Positions 25,599-33,677 of a stretch of 64,000 bases of DNA are shown piece after piece; position 1 is the stretch's first letter; the number at the start of each line of letters is the position of its first letter. The stretch comes from Saprospiraceae bacterium (lineage in GTDB: Bacteria; Bacteroidota; Bacteroidia; Chitinophagales; Saprospiraceae), in assembly GCA_016708265.1 (NCBI GenBank), contig JADJGA010000004.1, positions 248,001-312,000 of the forward strand. Direction: 5' to 3'. The notes under the pieces are model-generated. The model ran no database searches. It was not told the origin of the DNA and saw only the letters and a list, made by a program, of their open reading frames with translations. The position numbers and the translations under genes are program-made.

Positions 25599-26990
25599 TT
25601 ATTTCTTCCAATCCAGCTGAAGCACCCGGGTTGCAGCCAGATATCCAAGCCGCAATCCTTCATCACAATCCATCCTGAAGTGAACTCCCAGAGGTATCCT
25701 GCTGTATGCATTTTCCATACCTGCTTCAATAAATGAATTAAATGACCTTGGAGTACCTAAAAACTCATATCTCTCTTTGTGGCAATTATCTACGAACTGA
25801 TAATTATTGCCAAAGATATCCGTAAAAATCAAAGCAGCGCTTCCACCAAAACCTGAGTGTCCAGATGGATACGCCGGAAATTCTGGAGTAAAACCTTTCA
25901 GATCGTTGTATGGATGATTTAATGCTGTTCTCCAGCCTGGCTCTATTGTAGATCTGATATATTGTACAGGCCTCATAACATTATACAGGTATTTTGTATA
26001 CCAGTTAGCTATACCGGCATCACACAAAGCCATACCCAGCTTGGCATATAATTCGACTGTCTTATCAAGTGCTAATTTCTCATTGCTGACCAATTGGTTA
26101 GCTATTGCCAATTGTCTGGCAGCAGGCTCAAATGTCACCTGAAACATATCATCACTCCAGAATTCTGCAATCCATTTTTCTTCAAGTGTCAAAGAATTAA
26201 CAGTGACTCTTACTTCATTTGCCTGCTGATAAAATTTTGAATTTGGATCCTCGCTATATGGGATTGGTGGTTTCCCTCTCAAATCACCTTCTTTCATTGC
26301 AAATGTTCTGACTTTACCCCAATATGGAAACAATGCAGGTGTGTAATCAGGAAATGTTGGTTGCCATAGTTTCTCTCCATTAGGGCCTGTAACTGGAGGC
26401 ACATAATCACTAGGACGAGGATTTTTATATGCATCATGACCATAAGTATCAGTTTTACTGTAATCATATACAGCATCTGCGACTGCTTTACCAAATGCTA
26501 TTGATCTTGTCAAAACTTCATCTGAAGTCTTGTATGAAAATTTATCATTAAAGCTTTTTTCAAGTTTGTCAATTTTGTCCTTATCATTCTGCACAATATG
26601 AGGATAAAAATGTCTGAACATAGTTGCATATGCTGCATTTGCACAAGCAGGCCAATAGTATTCCTTGTCTTCTTCAATTGCAGGAAGATTAAGTCCTGCA
26701 TAACTATTTTCCAAAGAAAAATATTCTGGCATACCCGGAACTACTGATTCATAAACAGCCAGTCCTGTATAAGCCATCAAACGGGCTGCTGCAGGTGGCC
26801 TGTAGCCTGGAGAATATCTGTCAATCTCAACTAAAAGTTCATTCCATCCAATCGGAACTGAAGCATCGTAAGTTTTTGTAAGTTCAGATGAAACTGTGTT
26901 GACAGTGTCTTCTGTACAAGAATTCATAAACAATACAACTCCTAGAAGAGATAAGAATAAAATAAATCGATTAAGTAAATTTGATCTCAT
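25599..26990 (-). CDS. Vanadium haloperoxidase/PAP2-family lipoprotein
   Basis: The 463-residue product has a lipoprotein signal (FLSLLGVVLFMNSC, Cys about 25) and the vanadium chloroperoxidase-like acid phosphatase fold. Visible signatures are the N-terminal PPAAARLMAYTGLAVYESVVPG, EKWIAEFWSDD, NVMRPVQYIR, EFPAYPSGHSGFGGSAAL (phosphate/vanadate-binding SGH) and IPLGVHFRMDCDEGLRLG (second catalytic Arg-His region). All expected catalytic motifs are present. In Bacteroidota such lipoproteins are usually of unknown substrate; they may act as phosphatases rather than haloperoxidases. Transcribed alone. Confidence 0.9.
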   Translation of the reverse strand: MRSNLLNRFILFLSLLGVVLFMNSCTEDTVNTVSSELTKTYDASVPIGWNELLVEIDRYSPGYRPPAAARLMAYTGLAVYESVVPGMPEYFSLENSYAGLNLPAIEEDKEYYWPACANAAYATMFRHFYPHIVQNDKDKIDKLEKSFNDKFSYKTSDEVLTRSIAFGKAVADAVYDYSKTDTYGHDAYKNPRPSDYVPPVTGPNGEKLWQPTFPDYTPALFPYWGKVRTFAMKEGDLRGKPPIPYSEDPNSKFYQQANEVRVTVNSLTLEEKWIAEFWSDDMFQVTFEPAARQLAIANQLVSNEKLALDKTVELYAKLGMALCDAGIANWYTKYLYNVMRPVQYIRSTIEPGWRTALNHPYNDLKGFTPEFPAYPSGHSGFGGSAALIFTDIFGNNYQFVDNCHKERYEFLGTPRSFNSFIEAGMENAYSRIPLGVHFRMDCDEGLRLGYLAATRVLQLDWKK

Positions 26991-27105
26991 AACATTAGAT
27001 TTTAAGTGAAATATAGCACAAAGTAAAGCAAAATATCTTTAATAAAAAAAAATAGCTTATATTTTATCCTATGACAATTAATTTAAATAATACCACTACA
27101 AGAAT

Positions 27106-28116
27106 TCAATCTACCGAATACCTTGGCTTAGGATTTAGGCTGAAATCTGCAAAGTCTTTTCCTAAAAATTTATAATACGCTGTAATAGCTACCATTGCAG
27201 CATTGTCAGTGCAATATTCAAATCTTGGGACATAGGTTTTCCATCCCGCCTCCCTACCCTTTTGTGTCAGGGCAGTTCTTAATCCGGAATTGGCTGAAAC
27301 ACCACCAGCAATTCCAATTTCCTTTATTCCCGTTTGTTGTGCCGCTTTGATTACTTTATTCATTAGAATACTGACAATTCTGTCCTGAACTGATGCACAA
27401 AGGTCATTGATATTGTTTTTTACAAAATCCGGATCTTCCCTGAGTTTCTTCTCAACAAAATACAAAATAGAGGTCTTTAATCCGCTGAAACTAAAATCCA
27501 GCCCCTCAATTTTTGGCTCAGGAAATTCAAATACTGGTTTTCCGAGTTTTGATAATCTGTCTATCACCGGTCCTGCAGGGTAGTCAAGTCCAAAAAGTTT
27601 TCCTGTCTTATCAAATGCTTCACCTGCTGCATCATCCAGGGTTCTCCCAATTACCTCAATATCCCTGAAATTTTTCATAATACTGATCTGAGTATGACCA
27701 CCTGAAACTGTCAATGCAAGAAATGGAAATGCAGGAACAGGATCATCGATAAACAAGGCCATTATATGTGCCCTGTGGTGATTGATCTCTATCAATGGCA
27801 ATCCAAGAGCTGCTGCAAGCGTTTTTGCAAAAGTTACACCTACTATCAAGCTTCCAAGCAATCCGGGCCCGTTGACCACTGCAATAGCATCAAGCTCCTC
27901 TTTACCGACACCGGCATTCTTTAGCGCTGTATCAACAGCAGGAATAATATTTACCTGATGATTTCTTGATGCCAGTTCAGGCACAACACCACCATAAAGA
28001 GCATGAACTTTCTGATCGGCTATCACATTGCTTACTATTTCTTTACCGATAATTACCGATGCAGCAGTATCATCACATGAGGATTCTATGGCCAGTATTT
28101 TGATTGAACTTTTCAG
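27106..28116 (-). CDS. tsaD: tRNA t6A37 threonylcarbamoyltransferase, non-ATG start
   Basis: TsaD moves the threonylcarbamoyl group to A37 of ANN-decoding tRNAs. Conserved parts: ILAIESSCDDTAA at the N-terminus, VVPELASRNH, NGPGLLGSLIVG, INHHRAHIMA (metal His pair), LTVSGGHTQI, GEAFDKTGKLFGLDYPAGP and DNAAMVA at the end. A GTG at 28026 would cut off the first 30 residues, including the conserved IESSCDD, so translation must begin upstream. Upstream in frame there is no ATG, GTG or TTG before a stop; CTG at 28116 gives LKSSIKILAIESSCDD and a protein of 336 residues, exactly the normal length. A mutated or unusual start codon is therefore likely. Confidence 0.9.
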   Translation of the reverse strand: MKSSIKILAIESSCDDTAASVIIGKEIVSNVIADQKVHALYGGVVPELASRNHQVNIIPAVDTALKNAGVGKEELDAIAVVNGPGLLGSLIVGVTFAKTLAAALGLPLIEINHHRAHIMALFIDDPVPAFPFLALTVSGGHTQISIMKNFRDIEVIGRTLDDAAGEAFDKTGKLFGLDYPAGPVIDRLSKLGKPVFEFPEPKIEGLDFSFSGLKTSILYFVEKKLREDPDFVKNNINDLCASVQDRIVSILMNKVIKAAQQTGIKEIGIAGGVSANSGLRTALTQKGREAGWKTYVPRFEYCTDNAAMVAITAYYKFLGKDFADFSLNPKPRYSVD

Positions 28117-28123
28117 GAAGAAA

Positions 28124-28262
28124 GAATTGTAAACTTTTAATTGTTAATTGTAAATGGTTAATTGTTGATTGTTAATGGTGACCAGATGACAAGGTATTTT
28201 TTTACATACATCAATCCATTAAACCAACTTTCACTTTTCACTTTTCACTTTTCACTTTCAAC
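28124..28262. repeat. Low-complexity repeats upstream of tsaD
   Basis: Reiterations of TTAATTGTTAATTG-like words (about 28138-28182) and of CACTTTT (about 28228-28258) fill the spacer between pfkA and tsaD. No gene is seen. Confidence 0.5.
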
Positions 28263-28268
28263 TCTCCT

Positions 28269-29252
28269 CTACATTGCCAGTACGTCGAGCATTTTTATTT
28301 TTTCAGTATCAAGTTCTTTCTTTTTGTTGATTGCATCCAGAAAGTCAACAAAATGGACCTTGCCGCTTACTAAGCCAAGTGCTTTATTGTATATACCGTT
28401 TTGCAATGCAATAACAGCTTCGTAACCTAATCTACTGGCAAGGACACGGTCATATGCACTTGGTGACCCACCTCTTTGCAAATGTCCGATTGTTGCCACC
28501 CTGCTGTCAAATTCAGGGAAATTATCTTTGACGTGCTTTGCCAGTTCAGTAGCAGTTCCGCTTTTATTACCCTCAGCCACTACTACAATGTTGAACAACT
28601 TTTTCCTGATAGCTGCCTTTTTGAGTAGAACCATCAATTCATCAACTCCCCAGTTAGTTTCAGGCAGGAAGGTTGCAGCAGCGCCAGACGCAATACCTGT
28701 TTCCAGCGCGATAAAACCTGAAGATCTACCCATAACCTCTACAAAGAATAACCTGTTGTGAGAACTTGCTGTATCCCTGATCTTATCTATGGCTTCAACA
28801 GCAGTATTGATAGCAGTATCATAACCGATTGTGAAATCTGTACCGTAAATGTCATTATCAATAGTTCCGGGCAAGCCAATGAATGGGATATCATATTCCC
28901 GTGTAAAGTAATAAGCACCAGTATATGTTCCGTTTCCTCCGATTGCTATTACCGCATCTATATCAAAAGCCAGCAGGCTTTCATAGGCTTTTTGTCTTCC
29001 TTCGGGTGTTTTGAATTCTTCACACCGTGCTGTTTTTAATATTGTGCCACCTCTCAGTATCGTGTTAGCTACATCTTTGCTTTCAAGACGTGTTAAATTT
29101 CCTTCAATCATGCCTTTATAGCCGCTTTCAATGCCATAGGTATGCAAATCTTCATGAGTAGCTGTCCTGACAACTGCTCTGATTGCTGCATTCATTCCCG
29201 GAGCATCACCTCCTGAGGTCAGAATTGCTATTCTTTTAATTTCTTTACTCAT
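28269..29252 (-). CDS. pfkA: ATP-dependent 6-phosphofructokinase
   Basis: Phosphorylates fructose 6-phosphate in glycolysis. The 327-residue product carries ILTSGGDAPGMNAAIRA (ATP-binding), LRGGTILKTARCEEF, IGGNGTYTGA, LPGTIDNDIYGTDFTIGYDTA (catalytic TIDND), MGRSSGFIAL and LQRGGSPSAYDRVLA. Length matches bacterial PfkA (about 320). The gene lies in a minus-strand run with rhomboid and rlmH upstream (20-bp and 3-bp gaps), so these are probably one operon, with tsaD after the repeat-filled gap. Confidence 0.97.
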   Translation of the reverse strand: MSKEIKRIAILTSGGDAPGMNAAIRAVVRTATHEDLHTYGIESGYKGMIEGNLTRLESKDVANTILRGGTILKTARCEEFKTPEGRQKAYESLLAFDIDAVIAIGGNGTYTGAYYFTREYDIPFIGLPGTIDNDIYGTDFTIGYDTAINTAVEAIDKIRDTASSHNRLFFVEVMGRSSGFIALETGIASGAAATFLPETNWGVDELMVLLKKAAIRKKLFNIVVVAEGNKSGTATELAKHVKDNFPEFDSRVATIGHLQRGGSPSAYDRVLASRLGYEAVIALQNGIYNKALGLVSGKVHFVDFLDAINKKKELDTEKIKMLDVLAM

Positions 29253-29272
29253 ATATTTTCTTTATATTAATT

Positions 29273-29896
29273 TTAAAATGGAAAATCATTGACCAAACTG
29301 TCAATGAAATATGTAAAAATAGCCGGATTAACTGCAACAGTGTATATAAATCCGAAAACTGCACCATAAAAATGGGCTGAATGATCGATATGATCCTCTG
29401 AATTCTTGCTTGCCCATTGAGAATAAATAAGATATAAAACTGCAGCTACCACCGTATAAATAGGGATTATCGCATACAGATATATCTTTGACCATGGATT
29501 TATAAGCATGTATGAAAATAGTATTGCAGAAACAGCCCCAGAAGCACCGATACTGGCATAATAAGGGTTGTTTTTATGTTTTATGGTTGTGTGAATATTT
29601 GCAGCTATAACTGACAATAAAAACAAAAGCAGGTACAGAATGCTGCCTTGAATCTGTCCAAATGAAGATACAAAAATGTACTCTTCAACAAAACCTCCGA
29701 ATTGCCAGAAAACAAAAAGATTGATAAGTAAATGAACCCAGCTTCCATGCAGAAATCCACTTGACAACAAACGATAATACTCTTTATTGTGGTTAACCTT
29801 GTAAGGATCGTGTTTGAACCTGTCGAAAAAAGCAATATTGTTGAATCCCTGAAGAGAAACCAGAAAAATAAAGACAGCCAAAATTTTTGTTACCAT
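29273..29896 (-). CDS. Rhomboid family intramembrane serine protease
   Basis: The 207-residue product has six hydrophobic helices. Motifs: HGSWVHLLINLFVFWQFG (conserved His and Asn in TM2/loop), ASIGASGAVSAILFSYM (catalytic Ser in GASGAVS), and DHSAHFYGAVFGF (catalytic His). The complete Ser-His dyad implies an active membrane protease. Cleavage targets are unknown. It is three base pairs after rlmH, the same order seen in many operons of unrelated housekeeping genes, so a functional link is not implied. Confidence 0.92.
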   Translation of the reverse strand: MVTKILAVFIFLVSLQGFNNIAFFDRFKHDPYKVNHNKEYYRLLSSGFLHGSWVHLLINLFVFWQFGGFVEEYIFVSSFGQIQGSILYLLLFLLSVIAANIHTTIKHKNNPYYASIGASGAVSAILFSYMLINPWSKIYLYAIIPIYTVVAAVLYLIYSQWASKNSEDHIDHSAHFYGAVFGFIYTVAVNPAIFTYFIDSLVNDFPF

Positions 29897-29899
29897 AAT

Positions 29900-30373
29900 T
29901 TAAGTATTGTGATATTTTTCATTTTTTATGATAGTGAAAGCTCTGTATAACTGTTCGGTAAAAATTAGCCTGATGAGCTGATGCGAAAATGTCATTTTTG
30001 ACAAAGATATCTTATCATTAGCTCTTTCATATATCTTTTGTGAAAAACCAAAAGCACCACCAATCAGAAATATAATCGTTTTACTGCCATATATCATTTT
30101 TTTTTCGATAAAACCGGCAAATTCAATTGAGTTCATTTCAATTCCTTTCTCATCCAGTAATATCAAATAATCTCTGGAATCCAGTTTTTTTAATATATTC
30201 TCAGCTTCCTTATCCTTAACTATCTGAGGATTATCTCCCGGATTTTGTCTGTAACCTTCTATATAAATAATATTAAATGAACTATAATGCTTAATTCTTC
30301 CTTTAAACTCTTCAACTCCATTCATCACATAATCAAACTGAGTTTTTCCTATACACCAAAGTTCAATATTCAT
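29900..30373 (-). CDS. rlmH: 23S rRNA pseudouridine(1915)-N3 methyltransferase
   Basis: SPOUT-class methyltransferase of ribosome helix 69. The 157-residue product shows LWCIGKT at the start, YLILLDEKGIEMNSIEFA, IIFLIGGAFGF (the knot SAM-binding glycine loop) and KISLSKMTFSHQLIRLIFTEQLYRAFTIIKNEKYH, the characteristic RlmH C-terminus. Length and start match the family. Confidence 0.95.
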   Translation of the reverse strand: MNIELWCIGKTQFDYVMNGVEEFKGRIKHYSSFNIIYIEGYRQNPGDNPQIVKDKEAENILKKLDSRDYLILLDEKGIEMNSIEFAGFIEKKMIYGSKTIIFLIGGAFGFSQKIYERANDKISLSKMTFSHQLIRLIFTEQLYRAFTIIKNEKYHNT

Positions 30374-30674
30374 AACAAATTAAACCCTATACCTTATGCT
30401 AATATTATAAAAAAATGCAAAATTGATTAAAAAATGCCATATTCTGACAAAAATACACATTTATTAACATGAAAATAACTTAGAAAGTTTATTAAAATTC
30501 AGTGTTTATTTTGAGCATGAACTACAAAATATTTGAAGGTTTAGAATGCTTAATTATTATTGTTCAGTTTTCACTCACCCTTTGTGATCACTTACCTGTC
30601 CATGAAAATAATAATTTTTAAAAATCGTTAAATTAAAGATTCACATTATTATTTCATTATTAAATACCAGCACA
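30374..30674. other. Divergent spacer, no gene seen
   Basis: About 300 bp of AT-rich sequence between rlmH (minus) and the lipoprotein gene (plus), presumably holding both promoters. No repeat, RNA or coding remnant recognised. Confidence 0.5.
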
Positions 30675-31262
30675 ATGAAAATTCAAATCAATTTCTTTTT
30701 TAGAATTAGTATATTTCTATATCTGATATTCATATTTTCTGCCTGTGTTGCTATAAAATTTAAAACTGTGCAGCCTCAGAATGCTAAAAGTATCCCATCT
30801 TTTCCCAAGGAACTGATCGGAAAATATGTTGACAATGAAAGTGATACAATGATTATTACAGATTGTTGTTTCGAATACGGCAATGAGAATTCAGGATTCT
30901 CGCATGACAGGGACAGTCTTGTCAAAGGCACTCTGGAATTGACAAAATTTGATAATTATTATATCATGAACCATAACGATGAATCAGGATGGATAGTTAT
31001 ACTGATAAGGCCGGAAGTAAATTCATTTTCGGCATACCATATAGAAATGGATTCATTAAAGGAAGAAATTAAAAATATCGAAGATGATGCTGTTAAAGAA
31101 AAAATGATTGTCGAAAGGATAAAAAAGATAACTCCTGTACAGAAAATGAAGGAAAAAAATAATGATGACTATTTCTACCTGGTAGATCCAACACCCGAAC
31201 AATTAAGAAAAATGATTAAGGCAGGTCTTTTTGTTAAGGTAAATGAGTTTAAAAAGATTTAA
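30675..31262 (+). CDS. Lipoprotein of unknown function
   Basis: The 195-residue product starts with a lipoprotein signal ending FIFSAC (Cys about 25). The mature part includes FPKELIGKYVDNESDTMIIT and a charged helical tail (LKEEIKNIEDDAVKEKMIVERIKK). Sequence resembles many small Bacteroidota lipoproteins with a beta-sandwich, but no family is identified. It is monocistronic and upstream of the desulfurase-SelD fusion. Confidence 0.7.
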   Translation: MKIQINFFFRISIFLYLIFIFSACVAIKFKTVQPQNAKSIPSFPKELIGKYVDNESDTMIITDCCFEYGNENSGFSHDRDSLVKGTLELTKFDNYYIMNHNDESGWIVILIRPEVNSFSAYHIEMDSLKEEIKNIEDDAVKEKMIVERIKKITPVQKMKEKNNDDYFYLVDPTPEQLRKMIKAGLFVKVNEFKKI

Positions 31263-31342
31263 ATTCTGTTTTTATTATTGTAATATAATACAGGTATTAA
31301 CTAAATAAAACAGATTTACGCTATCAAAAACAACTTATTTCT

Positions 31343-31350
31343 TAGATTTG
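31343..31350 (+). promoter_or_regulatory. Minus-7 box of desulfurase-SelD gene
   Basis: TAGATTTG fits TAnnTTTG, 25 bp before the ATG at 31376, leaving a short leader that ends with AAGGGATAAA. Confidence 0.5.
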
Positions 31351-31375
31351 CACTCATTTTCTAAGGGATAAAATT

Positions 31376-33583
31376 ATGCAACAAATATATCTCGACTATA
31401 ATGCAACTACTCCTATAGCCCCGGAAGTGGCTGATGCAATGCGTCCATACATCGATAATCACTTTGGAAATCCGTCAAGTGTCCATACCTATGGCATCAA
31501 ATCAAAACTTGGAATTGAAAAAGCCAGAAAACAAGTCGCTGAACTTATAAACTGCAAACCTGAGGAGATAATTTTCACCAGTGGTGGCACTGAATCAAAT
31601 AACTTTGCCATCAGAGGTATCGCGTTTGCTCATAAAAACAAGGGAAATCATATAATCACCTCTTCAATTGAGCATCCTGCAGTGATAGAGGTTTGCAAAT
31701 ATCTTGAAAAACAAGGTTTTGAAGTGACTTATTTACCAGTTGATAAATATGGCATGATCGGTGCAAATGATCTTGAGAGTTCTATCAGGGATAATACAAT
31801 ATTGATCACAATCATGCATTCCAACAACGAAGTCGGAACCATTCAACCAATTGAGGAACTGGCAGTAATTGCTAAAAAACATGATATTTTTTTCCATACA
31901 GATGCTGCCCAGTCAGTAGGTAAGACAGAAGTGGATGTTCAAAAACTTAATATAGATCTTCTGAGTATAGCCGGACACAAATTGTATGCTCCTAAAGGAA
32001 TAGGTGCGCTGTATATTAAAAACGGGATAATACTTGAAAAACTGATCTATGGTGCCGATCATGAACAAAATATGAGAGCAGGCACAGAAAACGTGATTGA
32101 AATAGCAGGACTTGGCCAGGCATGTGAAATTGCCAGGATTGACCTTGCAAAAAATATCTCACATTACAAAAAAACAAGAGATTATCTTCACGAGTTGTTA
32201 AAAATTTCCCTGCCACAGATAGAATTGAACGGACATACAGAATACAGACTTCCCAATACATTAAGCATTTCATTCCCGGGAGTCGAAGCCAATACATTGA
32301 TTTCCAGGCTGGATGGTGTAGCTGCTTCGGCAGGTGCAGCTTGCCATTCTGAGAGTATCGATGTTTCGGCAGTTTTAAGAGCTATGACAGTACCAATAAA
32401 TTACGCAATGGGCACAATTCGCTTTTCAACAGGCCGGGAAACCTCTATGGATATAGTGAAAAAAGCTTCTGAAGAGATTGTATCCAGAGTTCTTGAACTT
32501 ATGCCGGAGAAGATAGAAATGAAAGCAGTGATAGAAAATGAAGGTAAAGAGTTCAGGCTGACACAATACACACATGGGCTTGGATGTGCATGCAAAATAG
32601 AACCTCGGAAACTTGAGCAAATTCTTAAGCATATACCAATTCTTCCAAACCCCGATATTCTTGTAGGTGTCGAAACCAGCGATGATGCGGCAGTTTTTAA
32701 AATTACGGATGATATTGCAATAGTTCAGACTCTCGATTTTTTTACTCCTATTGTCGATGATCCTTATGATTTTGGAGCTATTGCAGCAGCAAATGCCTTA
32801 AGTGATATTTACGCAATGGGAGCTACTCCTCTTTTTGCACTGAATATAGTAGGTTTTCCGGAAAAGACACTACCGATGTCGGTACTTGAAAAAATACTGA
32901 GAGGAGCATCAGATAAGACTTCTGAAGCCGGAATCAGCATATTAGGTGGTCACACCATTGACGATCCGGAACCCAAATTCGGGCTTGTAGTTACAGGTAA
33001 AGTTCATGTGAACAAAATCGTAAAGAATGCCGGAGCAAAACCCGGAGATGTACTTATACTGACAAAGCCTCTTGGTACAGGTATTCTGTCTACGGCAATA
33101 AAACGTGGACTGGTTGATAATGATCTAAAAAAAGAAGTCACTGAAATTATGGCTACTCTTAACAAAATAGCAGGAGGGCTAATGCTGAATTATAACGTGA
33201 ATGCCTGCACAGATGTGACGGGATTTGGATTGATCGGACATCTTAGGGAAATGACCATGTCCTCTAAATGCGATGCCACAGTTTATTTCGATACACTTCC
33301 ATTTATCAGAGAAGTGAAAGCTCTTGCTTCAGCCGGTATTGTTCCTGGAGGTAGTTACAATAATCTAGAATATGTGCAGAATAGTGTAGATTTCAATGAC
33401 CTTACCCGCACAGAAAAACTTATGGTATGCGATGCGCAGACTTCAGGAGGACTCTTAATAGCTTTAAACGAAAAAGATGCAACAGAACTGCTTATTGCAT
33501 TGCATAGTGCAGGCATTACGAATGCAACGATTATAGGAGAGTTTACCGGTAAAGGGGCAGGAAAGATAAATATCAAAAAATAA
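31376..33583 (+). CDS. Fused cysteine desulfurase - selenide, water dikinase
   Basis: The 735-residue product joins two selenium/sulfur enzymes. Residues about 1-375 are a NifS/IscS-type desulfurase: IYLDYNATTPIAPEV, SGGTESNN, HSNNEVGTIQP, HTDAAQSVGK, SIAGHKLYAPKG (PLP Lys) and GAACHSESIDVS (active Cys). Residues about 398-735 are SelD: TQYTHGLGCACKI (catalytic Cys and Lys, Cys rather than Sec), ETSDDAAVFKI, DFFTPIVDDPYDFG, AMGATPLFALNIVGFP, GGHTIDDPEPKFGL and DVTGFGLIGHL. The linker is intact and both active sites are complete. The enzyme would release Se from selenocysteine and make selenophosphate without free diffusion. No selA, selB or mnmH is in the window. It has its own promoter. Confidence 0.95.
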   Translation: MQQIYLDYNATTPIAPEVADAMRPYIDNHFGNPSSVHTYGIKSKLGIEKARKQVAELINCKPEEIIFTSGGTESNNFAIRGIAFAHKNKGNHIITSSIEHPAVIEVCKYLEKQGFEVTYLPVDKYGMIGANDLESSIRDNTILITIMHSNNEVGTIQPIEELAVIAKKHDIFFHTDAAQSVGKTEVDVQKLNIDLLSIAGHKLYAPKGIGALYIKNGIILEKLIYGADHEQNMRAGTENVIEIAGLGQACEIARIDLAKNISHYKKTRDYLHELLKISLPQIELNGHTEYRLPNTLSISFPGVEANTLISRLDGVAASAGAACHSESIDVSAVLRAMTVPINYAMGTIRFSTGRETSMDIVKKASEEIVSRVLELMPEKIEMKAVIENEGKEFRLTQYTHGLGCACKIEPRKLEQILKHIPILPNPDILVGVETSDDAAVFKITDDIAIVQTLDFFTPIVDDPYDFGAIAAANALSDIYAMGATPLFALNIVGFPEKTLPMSVLEKILRGASDKTSEAGISILGGHTIDDPEPKFGLVVTGKVHVNKIVKNAGAKPGDVLILTKPLGTGILSTAIKRGLVDNDLKKEVTEIMATLNKIAGGLMLNYNVNACTDVTGFGLIGHLREMTMSSKCDATVYFDTLPFIREVKALASAGIVPGGSYNNLEYVQNSVDFNDLTRTEKLMVCDAQTSGGLLIALNEKDATELLIALHSAGITNATIIGEFTGKGAGKINIKK

Positions 33584-33677
33584 ATAAATTTATTATCTTT
33601 TTTAAATAACATCAAAATTTTCAAATCAATTGGCTTTAGTTTATATAGTTTTACTGACTTACAAATATTCAACTTAG

